NCBI GenBank assembly: GCA_963770535.1
Contig: CAVYPZ010000002.1
Coordinates: forward strand, 47,706 to 111,705
Direction of reading: 5' to 3'
DNA length: 64,000 nt
Source of the DNA: RYN-230 sp963770535
GTDB taxonomy: Bacteria > Actinomycetota > Actinomycetes > Streptosporangiales > Streptosporangiaceae
Both the position numbers and the translations under genes were made by a program. The notes beneath the pieces were generated by a model, which was not told the DNA's origin, did not search any database, and was given only the letters and a program-made list of their open reading frames with translations. This document shows, piece by piece, positions 43,618 to 52,401 of the stretch. How positions within the stretch are numbered: the stretch's first letter is position 1; every line of letters starts with the position of its first letter.

Positions 43618-45585
43618 ATGAGTGCGCTGGGTGACCGCGGGGCCAGGGACATTGCGGTCGAGGACTGGTACGGCCTGGACATGGCGACTCCCGGCCCGGT
43701 GGAGGCCACCCCCGACGATTCACCGTTCCCGCCCATTGGCGAGTACGGGTTCCTGTCCGACTGCGAGACCACCGCGCTGATCGCGCCGAGCGGGAACGTG
43801 GAGTGGCTGTGCCTGCCCCGGATCGACTCGCCGAGCGTGTTCGGGTCGGTCCTGGACCGCTCGGCCGGCGGCTTCCGGCTCGGGCCGGAGGGCATCACCG
43901 TCCCGGCGGCCCGCCGGTACCTGCCCGGGACCATGGTGCTGGAGACCAGCTGGGCCACGCCGACCGGGTGGCTGGTGGTGCGCGACGCGCTGATCATGGG
44001 GCCCTGGCACCACGAGGGCGAGCTGTCTCACACGCACCGCCGCACGCCCACCGACTACGACGCGGATCACGTGCTGCTGCGCACCATCCGCTGCGTCACC
44101 GGCGAGGTCCAGGTCACGTTCGAATGTGAGCCGGTCTTCAACTACGGCCGCCACCAGGGGACCTGGTCCTACACCGAGCGCAGCTACGCGCAGGGAACCT
44201 GCCGCCCGGCCCTGGACGCCCCCGGGACCCCGCTCACCCTGACCACCGACATGCGCCTGGGGTTCGAGGGCGGCCGGGCGATGGCCCGGACCCGGATGCA
44301 GGAGGGCGAGGTTCATTTCTGCGCCCTGTCCTGGACCGATCACGCTCCCCCGTTCACGTACTCCGAGGCCCGCCAGCGGCTCCTCTGGACGGCCCACCAC
44401 TGGCAGCACTGGCTGGCCAGGGGCCGCTTCCCGGATCATCCGTGGAGCCGGTACCTGCAGCGCAGCGCGCTGACCCTGAAAGGCCTGACGTTCGCGCCCA
44501 GCGGCGCCATGGTCGCGGCGGCGACCACGTCACTGCCGGAGGTCCCGCGCGGCGAGCGCAACTGGGACTACCGCTACTGCTGGCTGCGTGATTCCGCCTT
44601 CACCCTGTGGAGCCTGTACGCGCTCGGCTTCGACTGGGAGGCCGACGACTTCTTCTGGTTCCTCGCCGATCTGGCCCAGCGCGACGACGAGGTCCAGGTG
44701 GTCTACGGAGTGGACGGCGAGCGGGATCTGGGCGAGCAGATCCTGGACCATCTCAGCGGGTACGACGGCGCGCGGCCGGTACGGGTGGGCAACGAGGCGT
44801 ACACCCAGCGGCAGCACGACGTCTGGGGCACGATGCTGCAGGCCATCCACATCCGGCTGGGCAGCTGGCAGCGGCTGGACGACCGGATGTGGCGGGTGGT
44901 GCGCCGCCAGGTGGAATGCGCGCTGAAGTACTGGCGCGAGCCCGATCTGGGCATCTGGGAGGTACGCGGCGAGCCGAAGCACTTCACGTTCTCCAAGCTC
45001 ATGTGCTGGTCCGCGGTGCAGCGCGGCGCTCAGGCCGCGCTGGCCCGCGGCGAGGCCGCGCTGGCCAAGACCTGGAGCGAGGCGGCCGACGAGATCCGGG
45101 ACGACATCCTGGCCCACGGGGTGGACGAGCGCGGGGTGTTCACCCAGCACTACGACACGAAAGCCCTCGACGCCTCGCTCCTGCTGCTGCCCATGACCGG
45201 CTTCCTGCCCCGCGAGGACCCCCGCGTCCGGGCCACGATCCTGGCTATCTCGGACGAGCTGACAGTGGACGGCCTGGTGGTGCGCTACCGGCCCGAGGAG
45301 ACCGATGACGGGCTGCCCGGAGACGAGGGGACGTTCACGATCTGCTCGTTCCTGCTGGTCTCGGCGTTCAGCGAGATCGGCGAGATGGACCGGGCCCAGC
45401 AGCTGTGCGAGCGGCTCCTGTCGCTGGCCAGCTCCCTCGACCTGTACGCGGAGGAGATCGACCCGCGGACCGGCCGTCATCTGGGTAATTTCCCCCAGGC
45501 CTTCACCCACCTGGCCCTGATCAACGCGGTCATCCACGTGGTCCGGGGCCAGCGCCGGCCGCGGCTGCCCCTGCCGCCGCCATAG
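43618..45585 (+). CDS. GH15 family glycoside hydrolase (trehalase/glucoamylase type)
   Basis: A 655-residue cytosolic inverting glucosidase. The N-terminal beta-domain (IGEYGFLSDCETTALIAPSG, LCLPRIDSPSVFG) and the alpha/alpha barrel (NWDYRYCWLRDSAFTLW, GIWEVRGEPKHFTFSKLMCW with the catalytic acid Glu, and YAEEIDPRTGRHLGNFPQAF with the base Glu) are the pattern of GH15 enzymes, which include mycobacterial-type trehalase. No signal peptide. In actinomycetes such enzymes hydrolyse trehalose; isomaltose or oligoglucosides are alternatives. Stands alone between two repeat tracts. Confidence 0.9.
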   Translation: MSALGDRGARDIAVEDWYGLDMATPGPVEATPDDSPFPPIGEYGFLSDCETTALIAPSGNVEWLCLPRIDSPSVFGSVLDRSAGGFRLGPEGITVPAARRYLPGTMVLETSWATPTGWLVVRDALIMGPWHHEGELSHTHRRTPTDYDADHVLLRTIRCVTGEVQVTFECEPVFNYGRHQGTWSYTERSYAQGTCRPALDAPGTPLTLTTDMRLGFEGGRAMARTRMQEGEVHFCALSWTDHAPPFTYSEARQRLLWTAHHWQHWLARGRFPDHPWSRYLQRSALTLKGLTFAPSGAMVAAATTSLPEVPRGERNWDYRYCWLRDSAFTLWSLYALGFDWEADDFFWFLADLAQRDDEVQVVYGVDGERDLGEQILDHLSGYDGARPVRVGNEAYTQRQHDVWGTMLQAIHIRLGSWQRLDDRMWRVVRRQVECALKYWREPDLGIWEVRGEPKHFTFSKLMCWSAVQRGAQAALARGEAALAKTWSEAADEIRDDILAHGVDERGVFTQHYDTKALDASLLLLPMTGFLPREDPRVRATILAISDELTVDGLVVRYRPEETDDGLPGDEGTFTICSFLLVSAFSEIGEMDRAQQLCERLLSLASSLDLYAEEIDPRTGRHLGNFPQAFTHLALINAVIHVVRGQRRPRLPLPPP

Positions 45586-45655
45586 GCGCGGCGCCGGGGC
45601 TTCCTGCCCGGCCGGCGGCGGGCCATGATGGTCCCAACGTCGAGGGGAGCGCGCA

Positions 45656-46498
45656 GTGGCGGAGATCATCAGGGCCGGGCTGATCCAGCAGCAGTGGACG
45701 GGTGACAAGGAGTCCATGGTCAGGGCCTCGGCCGACGCGATCGCGACGGCGGCGTCCGCCGGCGCCCAGGTCGTCTGCCTGCAGGAACTGTTCTACGGGC
45801 CCTACTTCTGCCAGGTGCAGGACGCCGACTACTACTCCTACACCGAGGCCATCCCCGGCGGGCCGACCACCGAGCTGATGTGCGAGCTGGCCCGGCAGCA
45901 CTCGGTGGTCCTGGTCGTGCCCATGTACGAGGAGGAGCACCCGGGGCTGTACTACAACACCGCGGCCGTGATCGACGCGGACGGCACCTACCTGGGCAAG
46001 TACCGCAAAACGCACCTGCCGCAGGTCAAAGGGTTCTGGGAGAAGTTCTACTTCCGGCCCGGGAACCTGGGCTACCCGGTCTTCGACACCGCGGTCGGCC
46101 GGATCGGCGTGTACATCTGCTACGACCGGCACTTCCCGGAAGGCTGGCGGGCCCTCGGCCTGGCCGGCGCCCGGATCGTGTTCAACCCGTCCGCGACCAG
46201 CCGCGGCCTGTCGCAGTACCTGTGGCGGCTGGAGCAGCCCGCCGCCGCCGTGGCCAACGAGTACTTCATCGGCGCGATCAACCGGGTCGGCGTGGAACCC
46301 CTGGGCGACAACGAGTTCTACGGCCAGACCTACTTCGCCGACCCGCGCGGCCAGCTGGTTGGCGAGGCGGCGTCCGACACCGAGGACGAGGTGATCGTCC
46401 GCGACCTGGACATGGACCAGCTGGCCGAGGTGCGCGACCTGTGGCAGTTCTACCGTGATCGCCGCCCCGACCAGTACGGAAGCCTGGTCCAGCCGTGA
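45656..46498 (+). CDS. Beta-ureidopropionase-type nitrilase (carbon-nitrogen hydrolase)
   Basis: A 280-residue amidase of the nitrilase superfamily with the full Glu-Lys-Cys triad: VVCLQELFYGPYF (Glu 44), GKYRKTHLPQ (Lys 118), GVYICYDRHFPEGW (Cys 155). EQPAAAVANEYFIGAINRVG and GQTYFADPRGQLV are as in beta-ureidopropionases/N-carbamoyl-beta-alanine amidohydrolases. With the hydantoinase right behind it, it should do the last step of reductive uracil/thymine breakdown. GTG start with GAGGGGAG upstream. Its stop lies in the first unit of the 35-bp repeat. Confidence 0.92.
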   Translation: MAEIIRAGLIQQQWTGDKESMVRASADAIATAASAGAQVVCLQELFYGPYFCQVQDADYYSYTEAIPGGPTTELMCELARQHSVVLVVPMYEEEHPGLYYNTAAVIDADGTYLGKYRKTHLPQVKGFWEKFYFRPGNLGYPVFDTAVGRIGVYICYDRHFPEGWRALGLAGARIVFNPSATSRGLSQYLWRLEQPAAAVANEYFIGAINRVGVEPLGDNEFYGQTYFADPRGQLVGEAASDTEDEVIVRDLDMDQLAEVRDLWQFYRDRRPDQYGSLVQP

Positions 46499-46593
46499 AC
46501 CGGCCAGGGCGGGAAGGAGAGCCCAGCCGTGAACCGGCCAAGGCGTGGAAGGAGAGCCCAGCCGTGAACCGGCCAAGGCGTGGAAGGAGAGCC
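46490..46593 (+). repeat. Three-copy 34-35-bp repeat of a ribosome-binding site plus start codon
   Basis: Copies at 46490-46523, 46524-46558 and 46559-46593, with the next start following. Each ends in ggaaggagagcc and runs into cagccGTGA, so every copy carries a strong Shine-Dalgarno sequence and a GTG. The copies starting at 46530 and 46565 each code a 12-residue peptide (MNRPRRGRRAQP) whose TGA overlaps the next GTG; the last GTG is the hydantoinase start. Confidence 0.93.
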
Positions 46594-46598
46594 CAGCC

Positions 46599-48002
<1,404 letters not shown>

Positions 48003-48019
48003 ACCCGACGGGGGAACCG

Positions 48020-49015
48020 ATGGACTTCGGGCTGGTCCTGCAGACCGACCCGCCTGCCAGTCGCGTGGTGCAGACCATGCGGCGGGCGGAGGGCGAGGGC
48101 TTCCGGTACGGCTGGACGTTCGACTCGCACGTGCTGTGGCAGGAGCCGTTCGTCATCTACTCGCAGATCCTCGCGGCCACCTCGGACCTCACGGTCGGCC
48201 CCATGGTGACGAACCCGGGCACCCGGGACTGGTCGGTCACCGCGTCCCTGTTCGCCACGCTCAACGACATGTTCGGCAACCGCACCGTGTGCGGCATCGG
48301 CCGCGGCGACTCGGCCCGCCGGGTCATCGGCCAGCCGCCGGTCAGCCTGGCCACCATGGCCGAGGCGATGCACGTGATCAAGGGCCTGGCTGAGGGCCGC
48401 GAGGTGATGCTGCACGGCGCGCCGATCCGCATCCCCTGGGTCCGCGACGGCTCGCTGGAGATCTGGATGGCCGCCTACGGCCCGAAGGCGCTGGCCCTGG
48501 TCGGCCAGCAGGCGGACGGTTTCATCCTGCAGACCGCCGACCCGGACATCGCGCGCTGGACGGTGGGGGCGGTCCGGGACGCGGCCCGCGCGGCCGGCCG
48601 GGACCCGGGGGAGATCACGATCTGCGTGGCCGCGCCCGCCTACGTCGGCGGCGACCTGGAGCACCAGCGGGATCAGCTGCGCTGGTTCGGCGGGATGGTC
48701 GGCAACCACGTCGCCGACCTGGTCGCCCGCTACGGCGATGACGGGCCGGTGCCCCGCGAGCTGACCGACTACATCAAGGGCCGCGGGGGCTACGACTACG
48801 CCCATCACGGCCGGGCCGGGAACCCGTCCGCGGACTTCGTGCCGGACGCCATCGTGGACCGTTTCTGCCTGCTCGGGCCGGCCAGCGCGCACGCCGACCG
48901 GCTGCGCGAGCTAGCCGGGATCGGCGTGGACCAGTTCGCCGTGTACCTGATGCACGACCAGCCCGCCCAGACGCTCGCCGCGTACGGCAAGGAGATCATC
49001 CCGGCTCTGGCCTGA
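48020..49015 (+). CDS. LLM-class F420-dependent oxidoreductase of the hydantoinase neighbourhood
   Basis: A 331-residue luciferase-like TIM-barrel protein. MDFGLVLQTDPPASRVVQTM, YGWTFDSHVLWQEPFVIYSQ, PMVTNPGTRDWSVTASLFAT and GIGRGDSARRVIG match the family (TIGR03842, as I recall it) whose members lie next to dihydropyrimidinases in F420-making actinobacteria. It may supply the ring-reducing step of the pathway with F420H2 in place of NADPH; that is an inference. ATG follows GGGGGAA and lies 17 bases after the hydantoinase stop. Confidence 0.88.
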   Translation: MDFGLVLQTDPPASRVVQTMRRAEGEGFRYGWTFDSHVLWQEPFVIYSQILAATSDLTVGPMVTNPGTRDWSVTASLFATLNDMFGNRTVCGIGRGDSARRVIGQPPVSLATMAEAMHVIKGLAEGREVMLHGAPIRIPWVRDGSLEIWMAAYGPKALALVGQQADGFILQTADPDIARWTVGAVRDAARAAGRDPGEITICVAAPAYVGGDLEHQRDQLRWFGGMVGNHVADLVARYGDDGPVPRELTDYIKGRGGYDYAHHGRAGNPSADFVPDAIVDRFCLLGPASAHADRLRELAGIGVDQFAVYLMHDQPAQTLAAYGKEIIPALA

Positions 49016-49091
49016 CCCGCCGCGGACGGGAAGATGACCCGCAAATGCGGCCCTTGACGAGGCTCTTTTATTGCCCCAACGGTCTTTTCGG

Positions 49092-49107
49092 TGTGATCCT
49101 TTTCATA
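49092..49107. promoter_or_regulatory. Crp-like site upstream of first transglycosylase
   Basis: TGTGA-TCCTTT-TCATA, nine of ten matches to the Crp half-sites TGTGA-N6-TCACA. It lies 217 bases before the ATG, almost the same distance as the perfect site before the second gene. Confidence 0.55.
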
Positions 49108-49164
49108 GGCCCGGGTTGTGGGTTCGGGCCACGAGTGCCGCCATCTCGGGCATTCTGGGGTCCC

Positions 49165-49320
49165 GCAAGCACCCCGCGTTCGCGATGACCGCCGCCTTCC
49201 GCGCGGCCTGGCGCCCTGTCCCCGTGCCGCATCCGACGCCGCTGGCCTGCCCCCGCATCCCCTGGGTGGCTGGTCTGTGCCCGGGGTGGGAACCGACGGC
49301 GCGCAGCGCCCGACCGAAGG
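49165..49320 (+). promoter_or_regulatory. Conserved leader, copy 1 (candidate structured 5' UTR)
   Basis: Shares ordered blocks with the leader of the second transglycosylase: GCAAGCACCC (49165), GGCGCCCTGTCCCCG (49210-49224), a GTGCCCGGGGTGGGAA block, a short hairpin GGCGC-GCA-GCGCC, and GACCGAAGG (49312-49320), which contains the ribosome-binding site. The distance from first to last block is 147 bases, against 146 in copy 2. Confidence 0.6.
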
Positions 49321-49323
49321 CTC

Positions 49324-50094
49324 ATGTTGTCCCTCAGCAGACGGGCTCCCCTCCACCGCAAGACCCTCTCCCGCAAGACCTTGTCCCGCAACACCCCCAG
49401 GATCACGATCATCGCCGCGGGCTCGGCCCTGGCCCTGGCGGGCCTCACCGCCGGCGCCGTGGCGGTGTGGCCGGGAACCGCACCGGCCGCGTCGGCCAGT
49501 GTCGCCGGCGCCTCCTTCGCCGGGACGGCGGGCCAGCCCCAGGCAGTTGCGGCCGGCACCCTGGCCGGCGCGGCGGCCCGGGACAACGGGCTGGCCCAGT
49601 CGGCGCAGGATCTCAAGGCCCGTGAGGCCGCGGCCCGGCAGGCCGCCGTGCGCCAGGCCATCGCCCGCCAGCGGGCCCGGCGGGCCGCGGCGGCCCGGCA
49701 GGCCGCGGCCGCCGCGAAGGCCGCGGCCCGGGCGGCTCACACCGCGCAGCAGGCCTCCGCCGCCCCGGCGGCCGCCAGGCCGGCCACCCCGTCCGGCTCG
49801 CCGCAGCAGATCGCGCAGGGCATGCTCGGGTCGTTCGGCTGGTCCGCGTCCCAGTTCAGCTGCCTGCTGCCGCTGTGGAACGGGGAGAGCGGGTGGAACG
49901 TCTCGGCCAGCAACCCGTCGTCCGGCGCGTACGGCATCCCGCAGGCGCTGCCGGGCAGCAAGATGGCCAGCGCCGGAGCGGACTGGCAGACGAACGCGGC
50001 CACCCAGATCCGGTGGGGCCTGGGTTACATCCGGTCGGTGTACGGCTCACCCTGCGGTGCCTGGTCCCACGAGCAGGCCTACGGCTGGTACTAG
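49324..50094 (+). CDS. Secreted lytic transglycosylase-like (SLT) protein, first of a tandem pair
   Basis: A 256-residue exported protein. Basic N-terminus, one helix (ITIIAAGSALALAGLTAGAV), then a long Ala/Arg/Gln-rich, probably coiled-coil stretch (residues 95-140), then a C-terminal lysozyme-like domain: LLPLWNGESGWNVSASNPSS (catalytic Glu in NGESGW), GAYGIPQALPGSKMASAGAD, ATQIRWGLGYIRSVYGSPC and WSHEQAYGWY. It should cleave or bind peptidoglycan glycan strands, like Rpf/SLT proteins in germination or growth. Alignment with the second copy suggests the real start may be the TTG at 49327. Confidence 0.9.
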   Translation: MLSLSRRAPLHRKTLSRKTLSRNTPRITIIAAGSALALAGLTAGAVAVWPGTAPAASASVAGASFAGTAGQPQAVAAGTLAGAAARDNGLAQSAQDLKAREAAARQAAVRQAIARQRARRAAAARQAAAAAKAAARAAHTAQQASAAPAAARPATPSGSPQQIAQGMLGSFGWSASQFSCLLPLWNGESGWNVSASNPSSGAYGIPQALPGSKMASAGADWQTNAATQIRWGLGYIRSVYGSPCGAWSHEQAYGWY

Positions 50095-50195
50095 CCAGCC
50101 GCTGGCCCGGTGGCGGGACGGCCCGGCGATCCCGGGCTGTCCCGCTGCCTCACCCCGCCAGCTCGCTCCCGTCACATCGGCCCCGCCCATCGTGG

Positions 50196-50211
50196 TGTGA
50201 TGTATATCACA
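50196..50211. promoter_or_regulatory. Perfect Crp consensus site upstream of second transglycosylase
   Basis: TGTGA-TGTATA-TCACA, a full match to TGTGA-N6-TCACA with perfect dyad symmetry, 220 bases before the TTG start. In mycobacteria and Streptomyces, Crp is known to control cell-wall hydrolase genes such as rpfA. Confidence 0.75.
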
Positions 50212-50238
50212 TGACCTTAATTCGTAATTAAGGTCATG
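50210..50238. repeat. AT-rich perfect inverted repeat
   Basis: Thirteen-base arms (catgaccttaatt / aattaaggtcatg) with a three-base loop, directly abutting the Crp site. About 69% AT in a 72% GC region. No counterpart is found upstream of the first copy. Could be an operator for a second regulator. Confidence 0.8.
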
Positions 50239-50269
50239 TAAACGGTGAATACCCGGCAGGGTGATAGCC

Positions 50270-50424
50270 GCAAGCACCCTGCGTGCGAGATGGCCGCCCT
50301 GAGCCGCCCGGCGCCCTGTCCCCGCGTCACGTCCGTACGCCGCTGCCCTCCCTGCAGATTTTCGCTGGTAGCTGGCATGTGTCCCGGGTGAAAGCTGAGC
50401 GCGTGAGCTCGCGCCGACCGAAGG
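50270..50424 (+). promoter_or_regulatory. Conserved leader, copy 2 (candidate structured 5' UTR)
   Basis: Same block order as copy 1: GCAAGCACCC (50270), GGCGCCCTGTCCCCG (50310-50324), GTGTCCCGGGTGAAA, hairpin GCGCG-TGAGCT-CGCGC, and GACCGAAGG (50416-50424) with the ribosome-binding site six bases before TTG. The small hairpin keeps pairing although its bases differ from copy 1, which suggests selection on RNA structure. Confidence 0.6.
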
Positions 50425-50430
50425 TTTCCC

Positions 50431-50952
50431 TTGTCCCGATTTAGGACATCCCTGCGCACGTATCCGAGGCTCTGCCTGAGCCTGACCGCGGCGGGCAGCG
50501 CCGTCGCCGCGGCGGTGATCACCCTCAGCGCCGCCCCGGGCGGCCAGCCCGCCGCCGCCCATCACGCGGCCGGCCCCGCCGCCGCCACGGCCGTGGCCCC
50601 CGCGATCTCCCGGCCCCTGGCCACCCTGACCTCGGCCGCCATCTCGCAGCGCCAGGCCAACTACCGCACCGCCCAGCGGATGATGCCGCGCTTCGGGTGG
50701 GGCAAGCGGCAGTGGGGGCCGCTGCAGAAGCTGTGGAACCGGGAAAGCGGCTGGAACAAGTACGCCCGGAACCCGTACTCGGGTGCGTACGGCATCCCGC
50801 AGGCCGTGCCGGGCAGCAAGATGGCCAGCGCCGGCAACCACTGGCGGACCAACGCCACGACCCAGATCCGCTGGGGCCTGCGCTACATCAAGAGCCGCTA
50901 CGGGCGCCCCCGCGTCGCGTGGGACCACGAGCTGGCCTACGGCTGGTACTGA
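50431..50952 (+). CDS. Secreted lytic transglycosylase-like (SLT) protein, second of the pair
   Basis: A 173-residue shorter paralogue of the previous gene. Twin-basic N-terminus and one signal helix (LSLTAAGSAVAAAVITLSAA), then QKLWNRESGWNKYARNPYSG (catalytic Glu), GAYGIPQAVPGSKMASAGNH, TTQIRWGLRYIKSRYGRPR and WDHELAYGWY. It lacks the coiled-coil region of the first copy. TTG start with GAAGG six bases upstream. Gene duplication with its upstream control region is the likely origin of the pair; the coding parts have since diverged in the N-terminal half. Confidence 0.9.
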   Translation: MSRFRTSLRTYPRLCLSLTAAGSAVAAAVITLSAAPGGQPAAAHHAAGPAAATAVAPAISRPLATLTSAAISQRQANYRTAQRMMPRFGWGKRQWGPLQKLWNRESGWNKYARNPYSGAYGIPQAVPGSKMASAGNHWRTNATTQIRWGLRYIKSRYGRPRVAWDHELAYGWY

Positions 50953-50962
50953 GTCCCGGGGT

Positions 50963-50994
50963 GGGCCCGGCCGGCAACCTGGCTGGCCGGGCTC
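50963..50994 (+). terminator. Hairpin after the second transglycosylase
   Basis: Arms GCCCGGCC / GGCCGGGC with a 12-base interior, extended by GTG/CAC-type outer pairs, 12 bases after the stop. Confidence 0.6.
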
Positions 50995-51021
50995 ACGATA
51001 GATCAGTCAGCGTCACTATCT

Positions 51022-51037
51022 GTAACAATATTGTTAC
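51022..51037. promoter_or_regulatory. 16-bp AT-rich perfect palindrome
   Basis: GTAACAATATTGTTAC, perfect dyad, 80 bases upstream of the GntR-family gene; a likely operator, possibly autoregulatory. Confidence 0.55.
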
Positions 51038-51053
51038 TACCCGAAACTGTGTT

Positions 51054-51074
51054 CTGCTGGTACTGTACCAACAG
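51054..51074. promoter_or_regulatory. 21-bp palindrome centred on GGTACTGTACC
   Basis: Ten-base arms (ctgctggtac / gtaccaacag, one mismatch) around a central T, 43 bases before the regulator start. Its position, overlapping the expected promoter, fits a repressor site for the adjacent GntR-family protein. Confidence 0.6.
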
Positions 51075-51116
51075 TAGGGACTACAGGCGCCCGCACGCAG
51101 CGGGCTCGGGGGATCC

Positions 51117-51909
51117 ATGGACGAGCCAAAGTACCGGGAGATCGCCGCCGACCTCGAGAGCAAGGTCAGGTCGGGGGAGATGAAGGCCGGGCAGCGCCTG
51201 CCGTCCGATGCGGAACTCGGCGCGATCTACGCCGCATCCCGGAACACGGTCCGGCAGGCAACCCAGTTCCTGCTCACCCGGGGTGTCCTGGAAAAGCAGC
51301 CCAGTGGCGCGACCCTGGTCCGCAAGAAGATCGACCCATTCCGGACCATCGTCAGCGCAGACACGGGCTTCGGGGGATTCGAGGGACCTGCGTACGCCTC
51401 CGACATAGCGGCCCGCAACCGCAGGCCAGCGGTAACCACGCCACGCGTCGAAATCCAGGAAGCCTCCGCGGCCATCGCCGATGAACTCGGGCTCGGCCAG
51501 GGAGTACCGGTGATCATCCGTCATCAGGAGCGTTTCATCGATGACGAACTCTGGTCCCTGCAGACGAGTTACTACCCGATGACCTTCGTGGAACGGGGCG
51601 CCGCCCAGCTTCTCGCGGTCAGGGACATCGCGGGCGGGATCCGCCAGTATCTCGCCGAGACGCTCGGCATCGAGGAGATCGGCTCGTACGACACCATGAC
51701 AGTCCGTGCGCCTAATGCGGGTGAAGCGGACGCCTTCAATCTTCCCCATGACGGCCGGATCGCCGTGTTCGAGGCGCGCCTGGCTCGGGGTTGACGCCTC
51801 CCGGCAGCCCGTCCGGCTGACGGTCACCATTTACCCCGCTGACCGCAATGAATTCTCCATGAAGACCGGGGAATTGGCCGAAAATGATCTGCGGGCCGGC
51901 ACGGCCTGA
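51117..51909 (+). CDS. GntR/HutC-family regulator with UTRA domain, frame broken near the end
   Basis: A winged-helix HTH (KYREIAADLESKVRSGEMKA, GQRLPSDAELGAIYAASRNT, VRQATQFLLTRGVLEKQPSG) followed by a UTRA ligand domain (VPVIIRHQERFIDDELWSLQ, GRIAVFEARLARG). The first frame stops at 51794. In the next frame the family's ending continues: ASRQPVRLTVTIYPADRNEF up to a stop at 51909, giving about 263 residues. One extra base around 51777-51790 explains the break. ATG 51117 was used; the region upstream bears two palindromes. The regulated target is unknown, perhaps itself or the small gene downstream. Confidence 0.8.
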
Positions 51910-52029
51910 GTGGTGCCCGCACTAGCCGCCGGTGGCGGCTCACCGTCGGCTTCCGGTAGCTCCCATTGAATACCGCAAGCACCTGGATCCGGGCACGCCC
52001 AGGACGGTGACAGGCGGGGAGGTGAGCCT

Positions 52030-52401
52030 GTGGGCGCGAGCATCGTGCAGGTGGCAGCCGTGCTGGGCAGTCTCTCTGCGTTCGTGACGGCACTAGCCGC
52101 GGGAGCCTGGTGGGCGTACAAGCGCGGCCAGGACGCGGGGCGTAAGCAAGCCCGCCTGGAGCGGCTGGAGGAGGAGATACGCGGGAAGCAGTTGCCGCGC
52201 GGGTCCTTAGTAGGTCCGCGGCGGGTCGTCCAGCGGGGGCTCGAGGAACGTGGCCCGGGCGCCTTCGAGCCAGTCGGCCAGTCCCCGGGGTGCGTGATGA
52301 GTCACGTCCCGCACGTGCGAGGTGAGCTGCCCCGCCCCGCCCGCGCGGATCCAGGCGAACAGCTCCAGCATGCCCTCGGCGTCCCAGGGCGCCATGCCTG
52401 A
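52030..52401 (+). CDS. Possible small single-helix membrane protein
   Basis: A GTG with GGGGAGGTGAG upstream begins a frame coding a helix (VQVAAVLGSLSAFVTALAAG) and a basic amphipathic tail (YKRGQDAGRKQARLERLEEE). Beyond about residue 60 the frame is antisense to the NmrA-like gene and looks non-coding, so the real product may be shorter (frame break) or the gene may not exist. Such small TM-plus-basic-tail genes often follow GntR regulators of this class. Low certainty. Confidence 0.4.
   Translation: MGASIVQVAAVLGSLSAFVTALAAGAWWAYKRGQDAGRKQARLERLEEEIRGKQLPRGSLVGPRRVVQRGLEERGPGAFEPVGQSPGCVMSHVPHVRGELPRPARADPGEQLQHALGVPGRHA

Noticed and set aside
49165..50424. The c-di-AMP (ydaO) riboswitch as explanation of the transglycosylase leaders
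   Set aside because: The core words I expect (GGGGGAACC and CCGAACCCGACAGCTAACC) are absent from both leaders, although the gene type and Crp control are similar. Only a covariance search can settle it.
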